Shown in pieces: positions 25,623 to 35,700 of a stretch of 49,392 nucleotides of DNA. The translations under genes were made by a program, and so were the position numbers. Each line of letters starts with the position of its first letter. Position 1 is the first letter of the stretch. Below the pieces are notes generated by a model, which was given only the letters and a program-made list of their open reading frames with translations, searched no databases and was not told where the DNA came from. This stretch comes from Bryobacterales bacterium (GTDB lineage: Bacteria > Acidobacteriota > Terriglobia > Bryobacterales > Bryobacteraceae): the NCBI GenBank assembly GCA_003166865.1, contig PMUP01000077.1:1-49392 (forward strand). Reading direction: 5' to 3'.

Positions 25623-28600
25623 ATGGATACAAACTCATCTGAGCTTGGCGGCTTCTCTCACCAGAAACGTGCTCTATTGGCGAGCCTGCTTGACGCTGAA
25701 CTGCAGACCGATACAATCGGCCGTCGGAGAAATTCAGGCGATTATCCGCTGTCCGCCGGACAACGCCGTTTATGGTTTCTCGATCGGCTCGAGGGAGGCA
25801 ATCACTATAACGAGAATCTTAGCGTTCGCGTTAAGGGAGACTTGGACCATTGCATCGTGGAGCGGGTATTCCAGGAAATTCTGAGACGCCATGAGGTAAT
25901 GCGCTCAACTATCGTTCTTGTGGACGGCGATCCGATTCAGCGAATCACGCCGGCACAACTGCGGGAGCTCCCGGTAATTGATCTTCGCTCACTACCCGAG
26001 CCTAACCGCGAAACTGAAGCCGGTCGACTCGCGGTTGAAGAAGGGCGGAAGCCATTTGATCTCGATAAGGGACCACTCTGGCGCTTCACGATCCTGCGCG
26101 TTGCCGAGTGCGATTATATTTTGCTGGTTATCGCCCACCACATCGCGATGGATGGCTCGTCGGCAACTATCTTCTGGAAGGAATTCGGCCTCTTATATCA
26201 AGCATTTATAAACGGACGCCCGTCGCCTCTGCCGGACCTTGCTATTCAATATGCCGACTATGCGGCCTGGCAGACGAAGCGAAATGAAAGTGAAGCTGCC
26301 ACGCAACAGCTTAATTACTGGACTCGCCAGCTTGCGGGCACATCTCCACTGCTCGATTTGCCGGCCGATCGCCCACGGCCTCCGATCCAGACGTTCCGAG
26401 GCGCTAAGCATTTCTTTTCGTTACCGCAACCCCTGATCACCGAACTGAAAGCACTCGGCCGGCGCGAACAAGCAACATTCTTCATGGTGTTGCTAGCTGC
26501 ACTTCAAGCTCTCATTGCCCGCTATACGCAGAAGGACGATATTTCCGTTGGAACACCGATTGCCAACCGTTCACATCCGGAGATCGAAGGACTCATAGGT
26601 TTTTTGGTAAACACTCTCGTCCTGCGTGGCGACTTGTCTGGCGATCCCAGTTTCCGCGAATTGCTGCGAAGGATTCGCCGAACTACGCTGGAGGCTTTTG
26701 AAAACCAGGACCTGCCGTTCGAGAAATTCGTTGGTACAGTGCGCGCCGAAAGATCTCAGGCTCATTCCCCGTTATTTCAAGTACTCTTGATTCACCAGAA
26801 CACTCCGAGCCCAACCTTCGTAGTACCGGGATTGTCTGTAGAACCATTCAAATTTGACTTCGGCGTCTCGAAATTCGATTTGACCCTCGCCGTCCGGGAA
26901 GAGCCGCAGGGACTTTCCTGCATGTTGGAGTATAACTCTGACTTGTTTAATGCCAATAGGGTCGAGCGCATGGCGGAACATCTTCTGGTGTTGCTGCGAG
27001 GTATTGTGGCTGACCCGGAGCGAAGGTTGAGCGAGCTTCCGCTCTTGACAGAGACGGAGCGGCGTCAAATTGTGGAGTGGAATGACACCAAGGCCGACTA
27101 CCCGGCTAATGCATGCCTTCACGAACTGTTTGAAGATCAAGCGACAAGAACACCCGGCACCGTAGCTTTGGAATTTAATGGCGAGCGATTGACGTATTCC
27201 GAGTTGAATCAGCGCAGTGCTCAATTCGCTCATCGCCTGCAGGCGCTCGGAGTTGGCCCCAATGTTCCCGTCGCCGTGTATGTGGAACGTTCGCTGGAGA
27301 TGATTATCGCATTATTGGGAATTCTTAAGGCCGGAGGCGCCTATCTGCCGGTTGACCTGAGTTTTCCTCAAGATCGCATAGCGTTCATGTTGGAGGATGC
27401 ACAGCCTCGGGTATTGGTCACTGTCGGGAAACTGCTGGCGAAGTTGCCTTCGCACCAGGCGGAGGTGGTCTGCGTCGATGATTTCGTAGCCCCGGACCAA
27501 GTGGTGGCAGGTCAAAGTGCGGAATCCCGTCATCTGGCTTATATCATCTACACCTCCGGCTCCACGGGTAAGCCGAAGGGTGTCGAGATTTGCCATCGAT
27601 CGCTGGTTAATTTTTTGACCTCTATGCGGGGAGCGCCCGGACTGGAGGCGCGCGATACGCTGTTGTCAGTCACCACACCGTCCTTCGATATCTTCGGCCT
27701 GGAGATTTGGTTGCCACTCACCACAGGCGCCAAAGTGGTCATGGCATCGCCGGAAACGGCAAGGGATGGAAGGGAACTGCGCGCAGTGATCCAACGGTGT
27801 GGGGCGACCGCGATGCAAGCCACCCCATCCACTTGGCGCTTGTTGCTGGAAGCCGGATGGGAAGGCGATCCCAAGTTCAAAATTCTCTGCGGGGGCGAGG
27901 CATGGCCTCCCCATTTAGCCGAGCAACTGCTTCCGAAGTGCGGATCACTCTGGAACATGTACGGACCAACGGAGACCACCATCTGGTCGTCCGTATATCC
28001 AGTGGTGAGGGGAGAGCGGGTACTGCTCGGTCGTCCAATTGCCAACACCCAGTTCTATGTCGTAGATGCGCACTTGCAGTTGCTGCCGGTAGGAGTTCCA
28101 GGCGAGCTATTGATCGGTGGCGATGGCGTGGCTCGGGGCTATTGGAATCGCCCGGAGCTGACGGCCGCAAAGTTCATTCCCGATTGTTTCGGTAGTCGCG
28201 GAGATTCGCGTCTCTACCGCACGGGCGACCTGGTGCGTTATCTGCCGGATGGAAATCTGGAATTCCAGGGACGTATTGATCAGCAGGTCAAGATTCGTGG
28301 TTTCCGTATTGAGCTGGAGGAGATCGAAAGCGTCCTGCTCAGCCACTCCGGAGTCCGTCAAGCGGCGGTGATTGTGCGCGAGGACGGCGAAAAGCAACTC
28401 GTTGCCTATGTGGTTCCGGCAGAAGGATCGGCATGTACGACCGCCGAACTGCGGGATCATCTCAAACGGAAGCTACCCGAATACATGGTTCCAACGGCCT
28501 ATGTTAGCTTGCCGGCATTGCCGCTCACACCCAATCGGAAGCTGGACCGTAAGGCCCTACCGGCCCCGGGCGTGGACGTCGCGACAACGTTGAGCGGCGG

Positions 28601-28961
28601 TTACGTGTCGCCTGACAACGAGACGGAGCAGAAGATAGCCAGCATTTGGCAGGATGTACTGAAGGTTGCTAACGTCGGCAGGGACGATAATTTCTTTGAT
28701 TTGGGAGGACATTCTCTGTTAATGGTGAGAGTTAACAGCCGACTGAGGGAAGCCTTTAGTAAAGAAGTTTCCATGGTGGACATGTTTGGGTTCACTACGA
28801 TTCGAGCTCTTGCGAGGCACCTCACTGGCACGGACTCGAGTGTCGAGGGCGTGGTTCAGGCGCAAGCGCTTCTGACACAGGATAATGGCGGGAAACACGC
28901 GTTACGGAGTCGCCAGGTGTTGCGGCAGTTGGCAAATGAGTTAGTCGAGGAGTCGTTGTAG
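25623..28961 (+). CDS. NRPS module C-A-PCP, predicted to load glycine
   Basis: 1112 residues. A short N-terminal helix with KRALLASLLD is a likely docking element. C domain (about 40-465) has His172-His173 and Asp177 in HHIAMDG. A domain (about 485-985) has the core YTSGSTGKPKGV, FDIFGLEIW, MYGPTETTIW, YRTGDL and the terminal NRKLDR lysine. Aligning by eye to the GrsA positions gives DILQLGMIWK, one conservative change from the glycine code DILQLGLIWK. PCP has Ser1031 in LGGHSL. No epimerase or TE. The C-terminal tail (ending RQVLRQLANELVEESL) resembles that of the Ser-loading NRPS, suggesting both dock to similar PKS N-termini. Confidence 0.92.
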   Translation: MDTNSSELGGFSHQKRALLASLLDAELQTDTIGRRRNSGDYPLSAGQRRLWFLDRLEGGNHYNENLSVRVKGDLDHCIVERVFQEILRRHEVMRSTIVLVDGDPIQRITPAQLRELPVIDLRSLPEPNRETEAGRLAVEEGRKPFDLDKGPLWRFTILRVAECDYILLVIAHHIAMDGSSATIFWKEFGLLYQAFINGRPSPLPDLAIQYADYAAWQTKRNESEAATQQLNYWTRQLAGTSPLLDLPADRPRPPIQTFRGAKHFFSLPQPLITELKALGRREQATFFMVLLAALQALIARYTQKDDISVGTPIANRSHPEIEGLIGFLVNTLVLRGDLSGDPSFRELLRRIRRTTLEAFENQDLPFEKFVGTVRAERSQAHSPLFQVLLIHQNTPSPTFVVPGLSVEPFKFDFGVSKFDLTLAVREEPQGLSCMLEYNSDLFNANRVERMAEHLLVLLRGIVADPERRLSELPLLTETERRQIVEWNDTKADYPANACLHELFEDQATRTPGTVALEFNGERLTYSELNQRSAQFAHRLQALGVGPNVPVAVYVERSLEMIIALLGILKAGGAYLPVDLSFPQDRIAFMLEDAQPRVLVTVGKLLAKLPSHQAEVVCVDDFVAPDQVVAGQSAESRHLAYIIYTSGSTGKPKGVEICHRSLVNFLTSMRGAPGLEARDTLLSVTTPSFDIFGLEIWLPLTTGAKVVMASPETARDGRELRAVIQRCGATAMQATPSTWRLLLEAGWEGDPKFKILCGGEAWPPHLAEQLLPKCGSLWNMYGPTETTIWSSVYPVVRGERVLLGRPIANTQFYVVDAHLQLLPVGVPGELLIGGDGVARGYWNRPELTAAKFIPDCFGSRGDSRLYRTGDLVRYLPDGNLEFQGRIDQQVKIRGFRIELEEIESVLLSHSGVRQAAVIVREDGEKQLVAYVVPAEGSACTTAELRDHLKRKLPEYMVPTAYVSLPALPLTPNRKLDRKALPAPGVDVATTLSGGYVSPDNETEQKIASIWQDVLKVANVGRDDNFFDLGGHSLLMVRVNSRLREAFSKEVSMVDMFGFTTIRALARHLTGTDSSVEGVVQAQALLTQDNGGKHALRSRQVLRQLANELVEESL

Positions 28962-28962
28962 C

Positions 28963-31900
28963 ATGTCCCAAGAAGTTGACGACCTCGACAGGATCGCCGT
29001 TATTGGCATGGCGGGGCGTTTTCCCGATGCCTCTAGCATTGAGCAGTTCGGAAAGAACTTGTGCGCCGGCGTAGAGTCCGTGACTAAGTTTACGGATCAG
29101 CAGCTCTTGGCCGCTGGTGTGCAGCCGAAATTGGTTCAATCGCCGAACTATGTGAAAACCGGCGTCCTTTTGGAAGGCGTGGATCTGTTCGATGCCGGGT
29201 TCTTTGGCTACACCCCTCGGGAGGCCGAACTAACCGATCCTCAGCACCGCATGTTTCTGGAGATTGCCTGGGAGGCGCTAGAGGACGCAGGCTATGACCC
29301 GGACAGAGCCCGGCTCCGAGTCGGTGTTTTCGCCGGAGCTGGTTCGAATTCCTATCTCCAGAATAATCTCCTCTCGAATCCTGATCTGATCAGCTCGTTA
29401 CACTACCTGCAAAAATTAATTGCGACCGAGAACGATTATCTGTCCACACGGGTCTCTTATAAGTTAAACCTGAAAGGCCCGAGCCTTACTATACAGACTG
29501 CGTGTTCATCCTCGCTGGTGGCCACTCACATCGCATGCCAGAGTCTCCTCCATGGCGAGTGTGACATGGCTCTCGCCGGCGGTGTCTCCATCAGGATTCC
29601 GCAAGTAGCGGGCTACTTGTACGAGCAAGGTTCAACCGTCTCATCGGACGGACGGTGCCGGGCTTTCGACGCTTCTGCTCAGGGAATGATGCCCGGCAGC
29701 GGAGCCGCCGTGATCGTTCTCAAACGGCTGGCCGACGCTTTGGAGGATGGAGACTTTATTCGCGCCGTTATTCGCGGGTCGGCCGTCAACAACGATGGCG
29801 CTGCCAAGGCTGGCTATACAGCGCCCAGTATTGAGGGGCAGACGATGGTGGTTGCGGCAGCCCAGGCACTGGCGGGTGTGAGTGCTGATGAGATCAGCTA
29901 TATCGAGGCTATGGGCACCGGCACGGCACTCGGGGATTCCATCGAGGTAGCCGCCCTAACGAAGGCTTTCCGCAGAACCAGCCGGAGGCGGGGGTTCTGC
30001 GCGATCGGTTCCGTCAAGACCAACATTGGCCATCTTGGCGCCGCGTCGGGCATTGCAGGCTTAGTCAAGGTGGTGTTGGCTATGCAGAACCGGGTGCTCC
30101 CTCCCAGCCTGAATTTCAAGGAGCCCAACCCCGCGATTAATTTCGCTGACGGCCCTTTCTATGTGCAGCAAAAGCTCCAACCATGGCAGCCGGAGAACGG
30201 CCGGTGTGTTGCCGGCGTCAGCTCTTTCGGCGTCGGTGGCACAAATGCTCATGTCATCGTAGAGGAAGCCCCGGCGGCGCCTGCCTCAGATGAATCGCAC
30301 AGTTGGCAAGTCCTGCCAATATCGGCCAAGACTCCCGTCGCCTTGGAGCAGGCAACCGACCGGCTTGCGGAATTCCTGGCAAGCCACCCAGGGCTTAATC
30401 TGACCGACGTGGCATTTACCCTGCAGCAGGGCAGGAAGGCGTTCGCACATCGAAGGGTCCTCGCAGCCAAGAGCGTCGATGAAGCAGCCACGCTTCTCAA
30501 AGCGCGAGACCAGGAGCGTGTTCTCACGGATTTCGAGCAACATTCCGGCTGTCCAGTTGCATTTATGTTCCCGGGCCCGGCTGCACTGCACGTCAACACT
30601 GGTTTGCAGACTTATCGCACAGAAAAGACGTTTAGGGAACACGTCGACTTCTGCAGTGAGTTTCTCAAGCCGCACCTGGGATTCGATTTGCGCCAGGCGC
30701 TATTTCCGGCAACCGAAGGAATACCCGATGCCGTTGTTCAGCTAAAGCGGACCGCAGTCGCTCAAATCGCCACGTTCGTCATTGAATACTCGCTGGCCAA
30801 GCTGTGGATGAGTTGGGGTGTGAGTCCTGAAGCTATGTTCGGGCACGACGTTGGCGAGTTTGTTGCGGCCTGTCTCGCAGGCGTCTTTTCTCTGGGTGAC
30901 GCGCTTGCGTTAGTGGCAGGCCGGGCGCGTCTGCTGCAAAGCTTGCCAGCAAGGCTCGAGAGCGGAGCCGCGGGTTCCGCCGATTCCATAATTGAACTGT
31001 TCCGAGAGCTGTTGCGCGGCGTGACGCTAAACTCTCCGACAATCCCATACATCGCCAATGTCACTGGCACCTGGATCACACCTTCGGAGGCGAAGGATCC
31101 TGCCTATTGGGCGAATCACTTGAGGCGGACTGTGCCTGTCGCTGACGGACTGAACGAACTGATGAAAGCGCCCCATCGGATTTTGCTGGAAGTCGGTCCC
31201 GGTCAGACGCTCGCCTCGCTCGGCGGGCATTTAGCTGAGACTTCCGGTCACACGGTGCTCTCCTCGTTCGGGTATCGCGGAACACCAGAGGCGGCTTCGA
31301 TGCTAACTGCATTGGGCCAACTCTGGACCAAGGGAGTTCGCCCGGATTGGCGCGCGCTATATGCCGGCGAAAAAAGGCGGCGGGTCTCTCTCCCGACCTA
31401 TCCTTTCGAGCGCCAGCGGTACTGGATTGACGCAAAGAATTTAGATGTAGGTGTTTCGTCCGCTGAGGCGACGGCCAGTGTTTCCGATGGTGTAGAACTG
31501 CGCAATGACTTTTCTGCTACGGACACCGATTTGAAGGAAATGCTGGCAGCCGTTTGGCGGGAGGTTCTCGGCTTCGAGAGCATCGGCGATGACGACAACT
31601 TCTTTGATCTTGGCGGCGATTCCTTCATGGCCACGATTCTGCTATCCCGCTTACGTGCCCAGTTAACGGTGGAGTTGCCTGCAAACAGCGTTTTCGTGGC
31701 GCCAACCATAGCGGCTCAGGCGAAGTTAATCGCCAAGGTTGCGCGAGGCGAGCATGAGATAATTTTGCCGCTTCAGAAAGGCGATGCTTCGAGGCCGCCG
31801 TTTTTCCTCGTTCACTCTTATCACTTCTATGCATCATTACCTCGCGCGCTTGAAAGCAGCCAGCCGGTCTACGGGGTTGAGGAGTTTGCCGTTTCCGATC

Positions 31901-32658
31901 CAGTGGATAACTGGACGTTGGAAAGTATGATGTCGCGATATGTGGAGGGAATCCGCTCGGTCGAACCCCATGGGCCTTATTTCATCGGCGGATTCTGCTC
32001 GGCGGCGATGCCGGCGTTCGAAGTCGCCAGACAGCTCGAGGAAGCCGGCGAGTCCGTTCCACTTCTGTTGATTATCGATCCCATGGGTAGCGCTAGCTAT
32101 GGTCAAGTTCAAAAGAGCGGTTTAGAACGGCACCCCTCCAAGATAGAGTTGGCCAGTGCTTTTTGCCGGTTCCACAGCGGCAAGCTGAAATCGATGCGCG
32201 CTGCGGGCATGCTTAGGTACTTGGGGGATCTCGGAACCTCCAAACTGCGAAATTTTCTGACAAATATGGAAATCCGGGCCTGGAGGCGAATCATCCGGCT
32301 TTACATGCGGTGGGGTCTCAAAATTCCGAGCGTATTGCGGCGTAAACTCATTTCCGGAATCAGGGTGGTGACCTTGGAGGCTATTCGCGGTTACTCTCCC
32401 AAACCTTACAAAGGCGATATCGCAGTCTTTCTGGCGACCGACACAAATCTGGGGCTATCCGTCGACGTCAATCCGTGGCACGATGCGACATCGGGGAATG
32501 TTCAAGTAATTTGGCTGCCGGGCGATCACGCCACGGCATTTGTCGAGCCGAACCTCACGATCTTTGCAGAGGAATTGAGCAAGGCCCTCGACGAATCTAT
32601 TGGAGACCACCGGCAGTCGCATTCTGCTGAACAAGTCCTTTCGGCCTCCGCAGTCTGA
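28963..32658 (+). CDS. PKS KS-AT-ACP-TE with degenerate KS and dead AT (release module)
   Basis: 1231 residues, starting one nt after the NRPS stop. It is a close paralogue of the PKS at 22455. KS keeps Cys181 and KTNIGHL, but the HGTGT site reads AMGTGT (Met317, codon ATG at 29911). AT has lost FPGQGAQ (FPGPAAL) and has Asp629 (GAC, 30847) instead of Ser in GHDVGE. It also lacks about 60 residues that hold HAFHS in the sister protein. ACP is intact (Ser887, GGDS). The C-terminal alpha/beta-hydrolase TE (about 930-1215) has IGGFCSAAM with Cys1012 where Ser is usual, Asp1039 and His1189 in GDH. It should accept the chain, pass it to ACP and release it without extension. Confidence 0.9.
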   Translation: MSQEVDDLDRIAVIGMAGRFPDASSIEQFGKNLCAGVESVTKFTDQQLLAAGVQPKLVQSPNYVKTGVLLEGVDLFDAGFFGYTPREAELTDPQHRMFLEIAWEALEDAGYDPDRARLRVGVFAGAGSNSYLQNNLLSNPDLISSLHYLQKLIATENDYLSTRVSYKLNLKGPSLTIQTACSSSLVATHIACQSLLHGECDMALAGGVSIRIPQVAGYLYEQGSTVSSDGRCRAFDASAQGMMPGSGAAVIVLKRLADALEDGDFIRAVIRGSAVNNDGAAKAGYTAPSIEGQTMVVAAAQALAGVSADEISYIEAMGTGTALGDSIEVAALTKAFRRTSRRRGFCAIGSVKTNIGHLGAASGIAGLVKVVLAMQNRVLPPSLNFKEPNPAINFADGPFYVQQKLQPWQPENGRCVAGVSSFGVGGTNAHVIVEEAPAAPASDESHSWQVLPISAKTPVALEQATDRLAEFLASHPGLNLTDVAFTLQQGRKAFAHRRVLAAKSVDEAATLLKARDQERVLTDFEQHSGCPVAFMFPGPAALHVNTGLQTYRTEKTFREHVDFCSEFLKPHLGFDLRQALFPATEGIPDAVVQLKRTAVAQIATFVIEYSLAKLWMSWGVSPEAMFGHDVGEFVAACLAGVFSLGDALALVAGRARLLQSLPARLESGAAGSADSIIELFRELLRGVTLNSPTIPYIANVTGTWITPSEAKDPAYWANHLRRTVPVADGLNELMKAPHRILLEVGPGQTLASLGGHLAETSGHTVLSSFGYRGTPEAASMLTALGQLWTKGVRPDWRALYAGEKRRRVSLPTYPFERQRYWIDAKNLDVGVSSAEATASVSDGVELRNDFSATDTDLKEMLAAVWREVLGFESIGDDDNFFDLGGDSFMATILLSRLRAQLTVELPANSVFVAPTIAAQAKLIAKVARGEHEIILPLQKGDASRPPFFLVHSYHFYASLPRALESSQPVYGVEEFAVSDPVDNWTLESMMSRYVEGIRSVEPHGPYFIGGFCSAAMPAFEVARQLEEAGESVPLLLIIDPMGSASYGQVQKSGLERHPSKIELASAFCRFHSGKLKSMRAAGMLRYLGDLGTSKLRNFLTNMEIRAWRRIIRLYMRWGLKIPSVLRRKLISGIRVVTLEAIRGYSPKPYKGDIAVFLATDTNLGLSVDVNPWHDATSGNVQVIWLPGDHATAFVEPNLTIFAEELSKALDESIGDHRQSHSAEQVLSASAV

Positions 32659-32674
32659 CGTCCGGATCCTGTCC

Positions 32675-32690
32675 TCGGTCGATAGACCGA
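32675..32690 (+). promoter_or_regulatory. Perfect 6-bp hairpin between the TE-PKS and loading NRPS genes
   Basis: TCGGTC-GATA-GACCGA. It is followed by an A-run rather than a T-run on the plus strand, so it is not a standard intrinsic terminator for the operon; it may be an mRNA-stabilising stem. The 122-nt gap also holds the KS relic. Confidence 0.3.
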
Positions 32691-32701
32691 TCCAAAAAAT
32701 G

Positions 32702-32731
32702 GTGGACCTATTCGATGCCGGGTTGTTCGGG
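32702..32731 (+). pseudogene. Ketosynthase relic (30 nt) in the intergenic gap
   Basis: Codons read VDLFDAGLFG, matching VDLFDAGFFG of the PKS at 29179-29208 and VELFDAELFG of the other PKS. Against 29179-29208 it has 25 of 30 identical bases, and all five differences fall at third codon positions. That pattern indicates former coding sequence rather than chance. It is the residue of a third KS, or of a recombination between KS copies. Confidence 0.6.
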
Positions 32732-32780
32732 CGAAGACGTCGGCATGTAACGGGAAGTATTCATTCATAAGGAGAGTTTT

Positions 32781-35700
32781 ATGACCGTCGACGATCAGAT
32801 TATGACCATCCGCGAATTGATTGAGCAGAGCGCGCGCACGCAGCCGGAGGCCAGCTTTCTGATCAGCGCGGAAACTGGACGCGAACTGACATTCGGGGAG
32901 TTAAATCAACAATCCATTCTTCTGTCAAACCTGCTTCGGCAAGCGGGGTTGGAGCGTGGCGACAAGGTCGCATTTCTCATGGACAACGGCCTGTTTACCG
33001 CGCAGTTGTTCCTAGGCGCGATGTACGGTGGATTCGTTGTAGTGCCGCTGAATGTTCGCGGCGGAGTTTCCCAATTATCCTACACGCTCGATCATTGTGA
33101 CGCCCAGATCGTTTATGTCGACCAGGAGTACCGTTCCTTAATCGAAGAAGTGATGGCAAACATTGGACGGACGGTCCGGGTGATCTTCGCGGATGTCGAT
33201 GGCCTCCTGGTGGCATCGGAGACGCCGGTTCCATCGGCGGCGGAGTTGATAGCGCCTGAACCAGAGGACGCGGCACTGTTGATGTACACGTCCGGCAGTA
33301 CCGGTCAGCCGAGAGCCGCCGTTCACTCTCACCGTACCGTGCTGGCTGGCGCACGAAATTCCATTGCGGCGCATCAACTCTCTTCATCAGACCGATCGCT
33401 GCTGGTGCTCCCTCTGTACCACATCAACGCTGAATGCGTGACCCTGATCCCCACGCTGATGAGCGGCGGATCGGTCGTAGTCACTCGTCGGTTCAGCGTC
33501 AGCCAATTCTGGGATTGGCTGGACGAATACCACTGCACCTGGTCGGCTGTGGTGCCGACCATCATTTCTCAGCTCTTGGACTGGCAAGATCCCCGCGCAC
33601 ACGATCGCCAAGCCGCCTTCCAGCGCGTCCGGTTCATCCGAAGTTCGTCAGCGCCATTGGCGCCGTCTCTGCATCGCGAGTTTCTAGACAAATTCCCCTT
33701 GCTGTTAATACAAGCAATGGGCTGCAGCGAGGGGGGCAATGTTTTCTCAAATCCCCTGCCCCCAGGTGAGAATAAGATCGGATCTCCAGGTCTCCCGTGG
33801 GGTTTCGAAACCAGAATCGTCGATCGGGAAGGTTTCGATGTATCGCCGGGCCAATCCGGCGAACTGCTGTTCCGCGGTCCCGCGTTAACGCAGGGCTACT
33901 ACAAGCAACCTGAGGAGACTGCGGCGATCCTCGATAGCGATGGCTGGCTACACACCGGGGATCTCGCGTATTGCGATGACGATGGCTACTTTTTTATCGT
34001 CGGCCGATCCAAGGAACTGATCATCAAAGGGGGAGTTAATATTGCTCCACGCCAGATCGACGACGTGCTGGAATCCCATCCGGCCGTGCTGGAAGCGGCC
34101 GCGGTCGGAGTTGCGGACCACTATATGGGCGAGGATCTCGTCGCCTTCGTGGTGCTGCGAGCGGGCGCAGCCTGCAATGAATCTGAACTGCTGAGCTTTT
34201 GCGAGGGCCGCTTAGGCCATTTTAAGACCCCAACAAGGATCTATTTCGCGAGCGATTTGCCAAAGGGTCCTTCCGGCAAAGTGCAGCGCCTCCGGCTCAA
34301 AGACGATCCCGCCCAGTTCGTCATTAGCAGTCCCGGCTCATCCGGCGGCGAGTTCGCAATAGCGCAGGCGAATGGTCACGGTGGTCCGAGCGGATTGCAT
34401 GCCACCTCGTCGCTAGAGCAAATTATCGCCGAGAGCTGGGCTGAAGTCCTATGCCGGTCTCGGGTTGATCCAGAGGACAATTTTTTCGCACTAGGTGGGC
34501 ACTCCCTGCTTGCCGTTCAATGTGTGTCGCGCCTTCGCGAGAGAATTCCAATAGCGCTTTCGTTATCGGATTTCTTCGAGTACGGCACGGTGGCCCAGCA
34601 GGCTGCGCTTGTCAGGCGGCGATTGCAGCAGGGTGATGGGTCCAAGGGCCCAACCTCGGCCAGTCGATCGGCGCAAGCTCCTAACGGAGCGCTGCAAAAC
34701 GTCTCGTCGTCTGTCAGCCCTTCGAAGATTCCTCCGAGGGACTCCAACTTACCTTGCCCTCTCAGTCCACCTCAGCGAAGGTTATGGTTCATGGAGCAGT
34801 TGAATCCGGACGTGCCGGTTTACAACGAAGCTGAGGCTATACGTCTGGTGGGCGAACTCAACGCCGATGCGATCGAACGCGCTCTGAACATCATCATCGC
34901 GCGACACGAGATTCTACGCACAACCATTGAGTTGAAAGACGGCGAGCCAACCACCGTTGTCCATGAGACCTGGCCGATTCAGATCAAGAAGATCGACCTC
35001 CAGGCCCTGACGGCGCCGGAGCGCGAGGCCGAAGTCGAGCGTTTACTGACCGAGGAGCCTCGGCTTCCGTATCGCCTCGAAGCAGAACCGGGGATCCGCG
35101 CCACATTGCTGGACCTGGGCCCTAAAGAGCATATCTTGATTCTGATGATGCACCACATCATCTGTGACTGGTCTTCGGAAGGTGTCTTGTGGCGGGAGTT
35201 ATCGAATCTCTATCGCATGATCATTCTGGATGAAACTCCTGCGCTGCCGCCATTGACGATCCAGCACGGAGACTACGCCGCATGGCAGGTACAGCAGAGC
35301 ACGGAAGCCAATTTCGCCGAAGATCTAACGTTTTGGGAGCAAAACTTGCGCGGCGCGCCCCAACTCCTGGAACTGCCCACAGACCGCGTTCGTCCATCAA
35401 CGCTATCCCACCGCGGCGCAAGGCAACGTCTTGTTCTGAATTCAACTCTTACAAAAGCCTTGCGTGATTTAAGCAAGCAGGCACAGACGACGCCGTTCAC
35501 CGTATTTGCCGCCACACTGAATACACTGCTCTACCGGTACTCCGGGCAGGAAGATATACTTCTCGGCATTCCTATCGCCGATCGCGATCGGATGGAACTG
35601 CAGCAGGTGATCGGGTTTCTTCTTCACACCCAGGTGCTGAGAACCAAGCTTTCCGGAGACATGACGTTTCGTCAGTTGCTTGCCGGCGTTCAAAAAGCAG

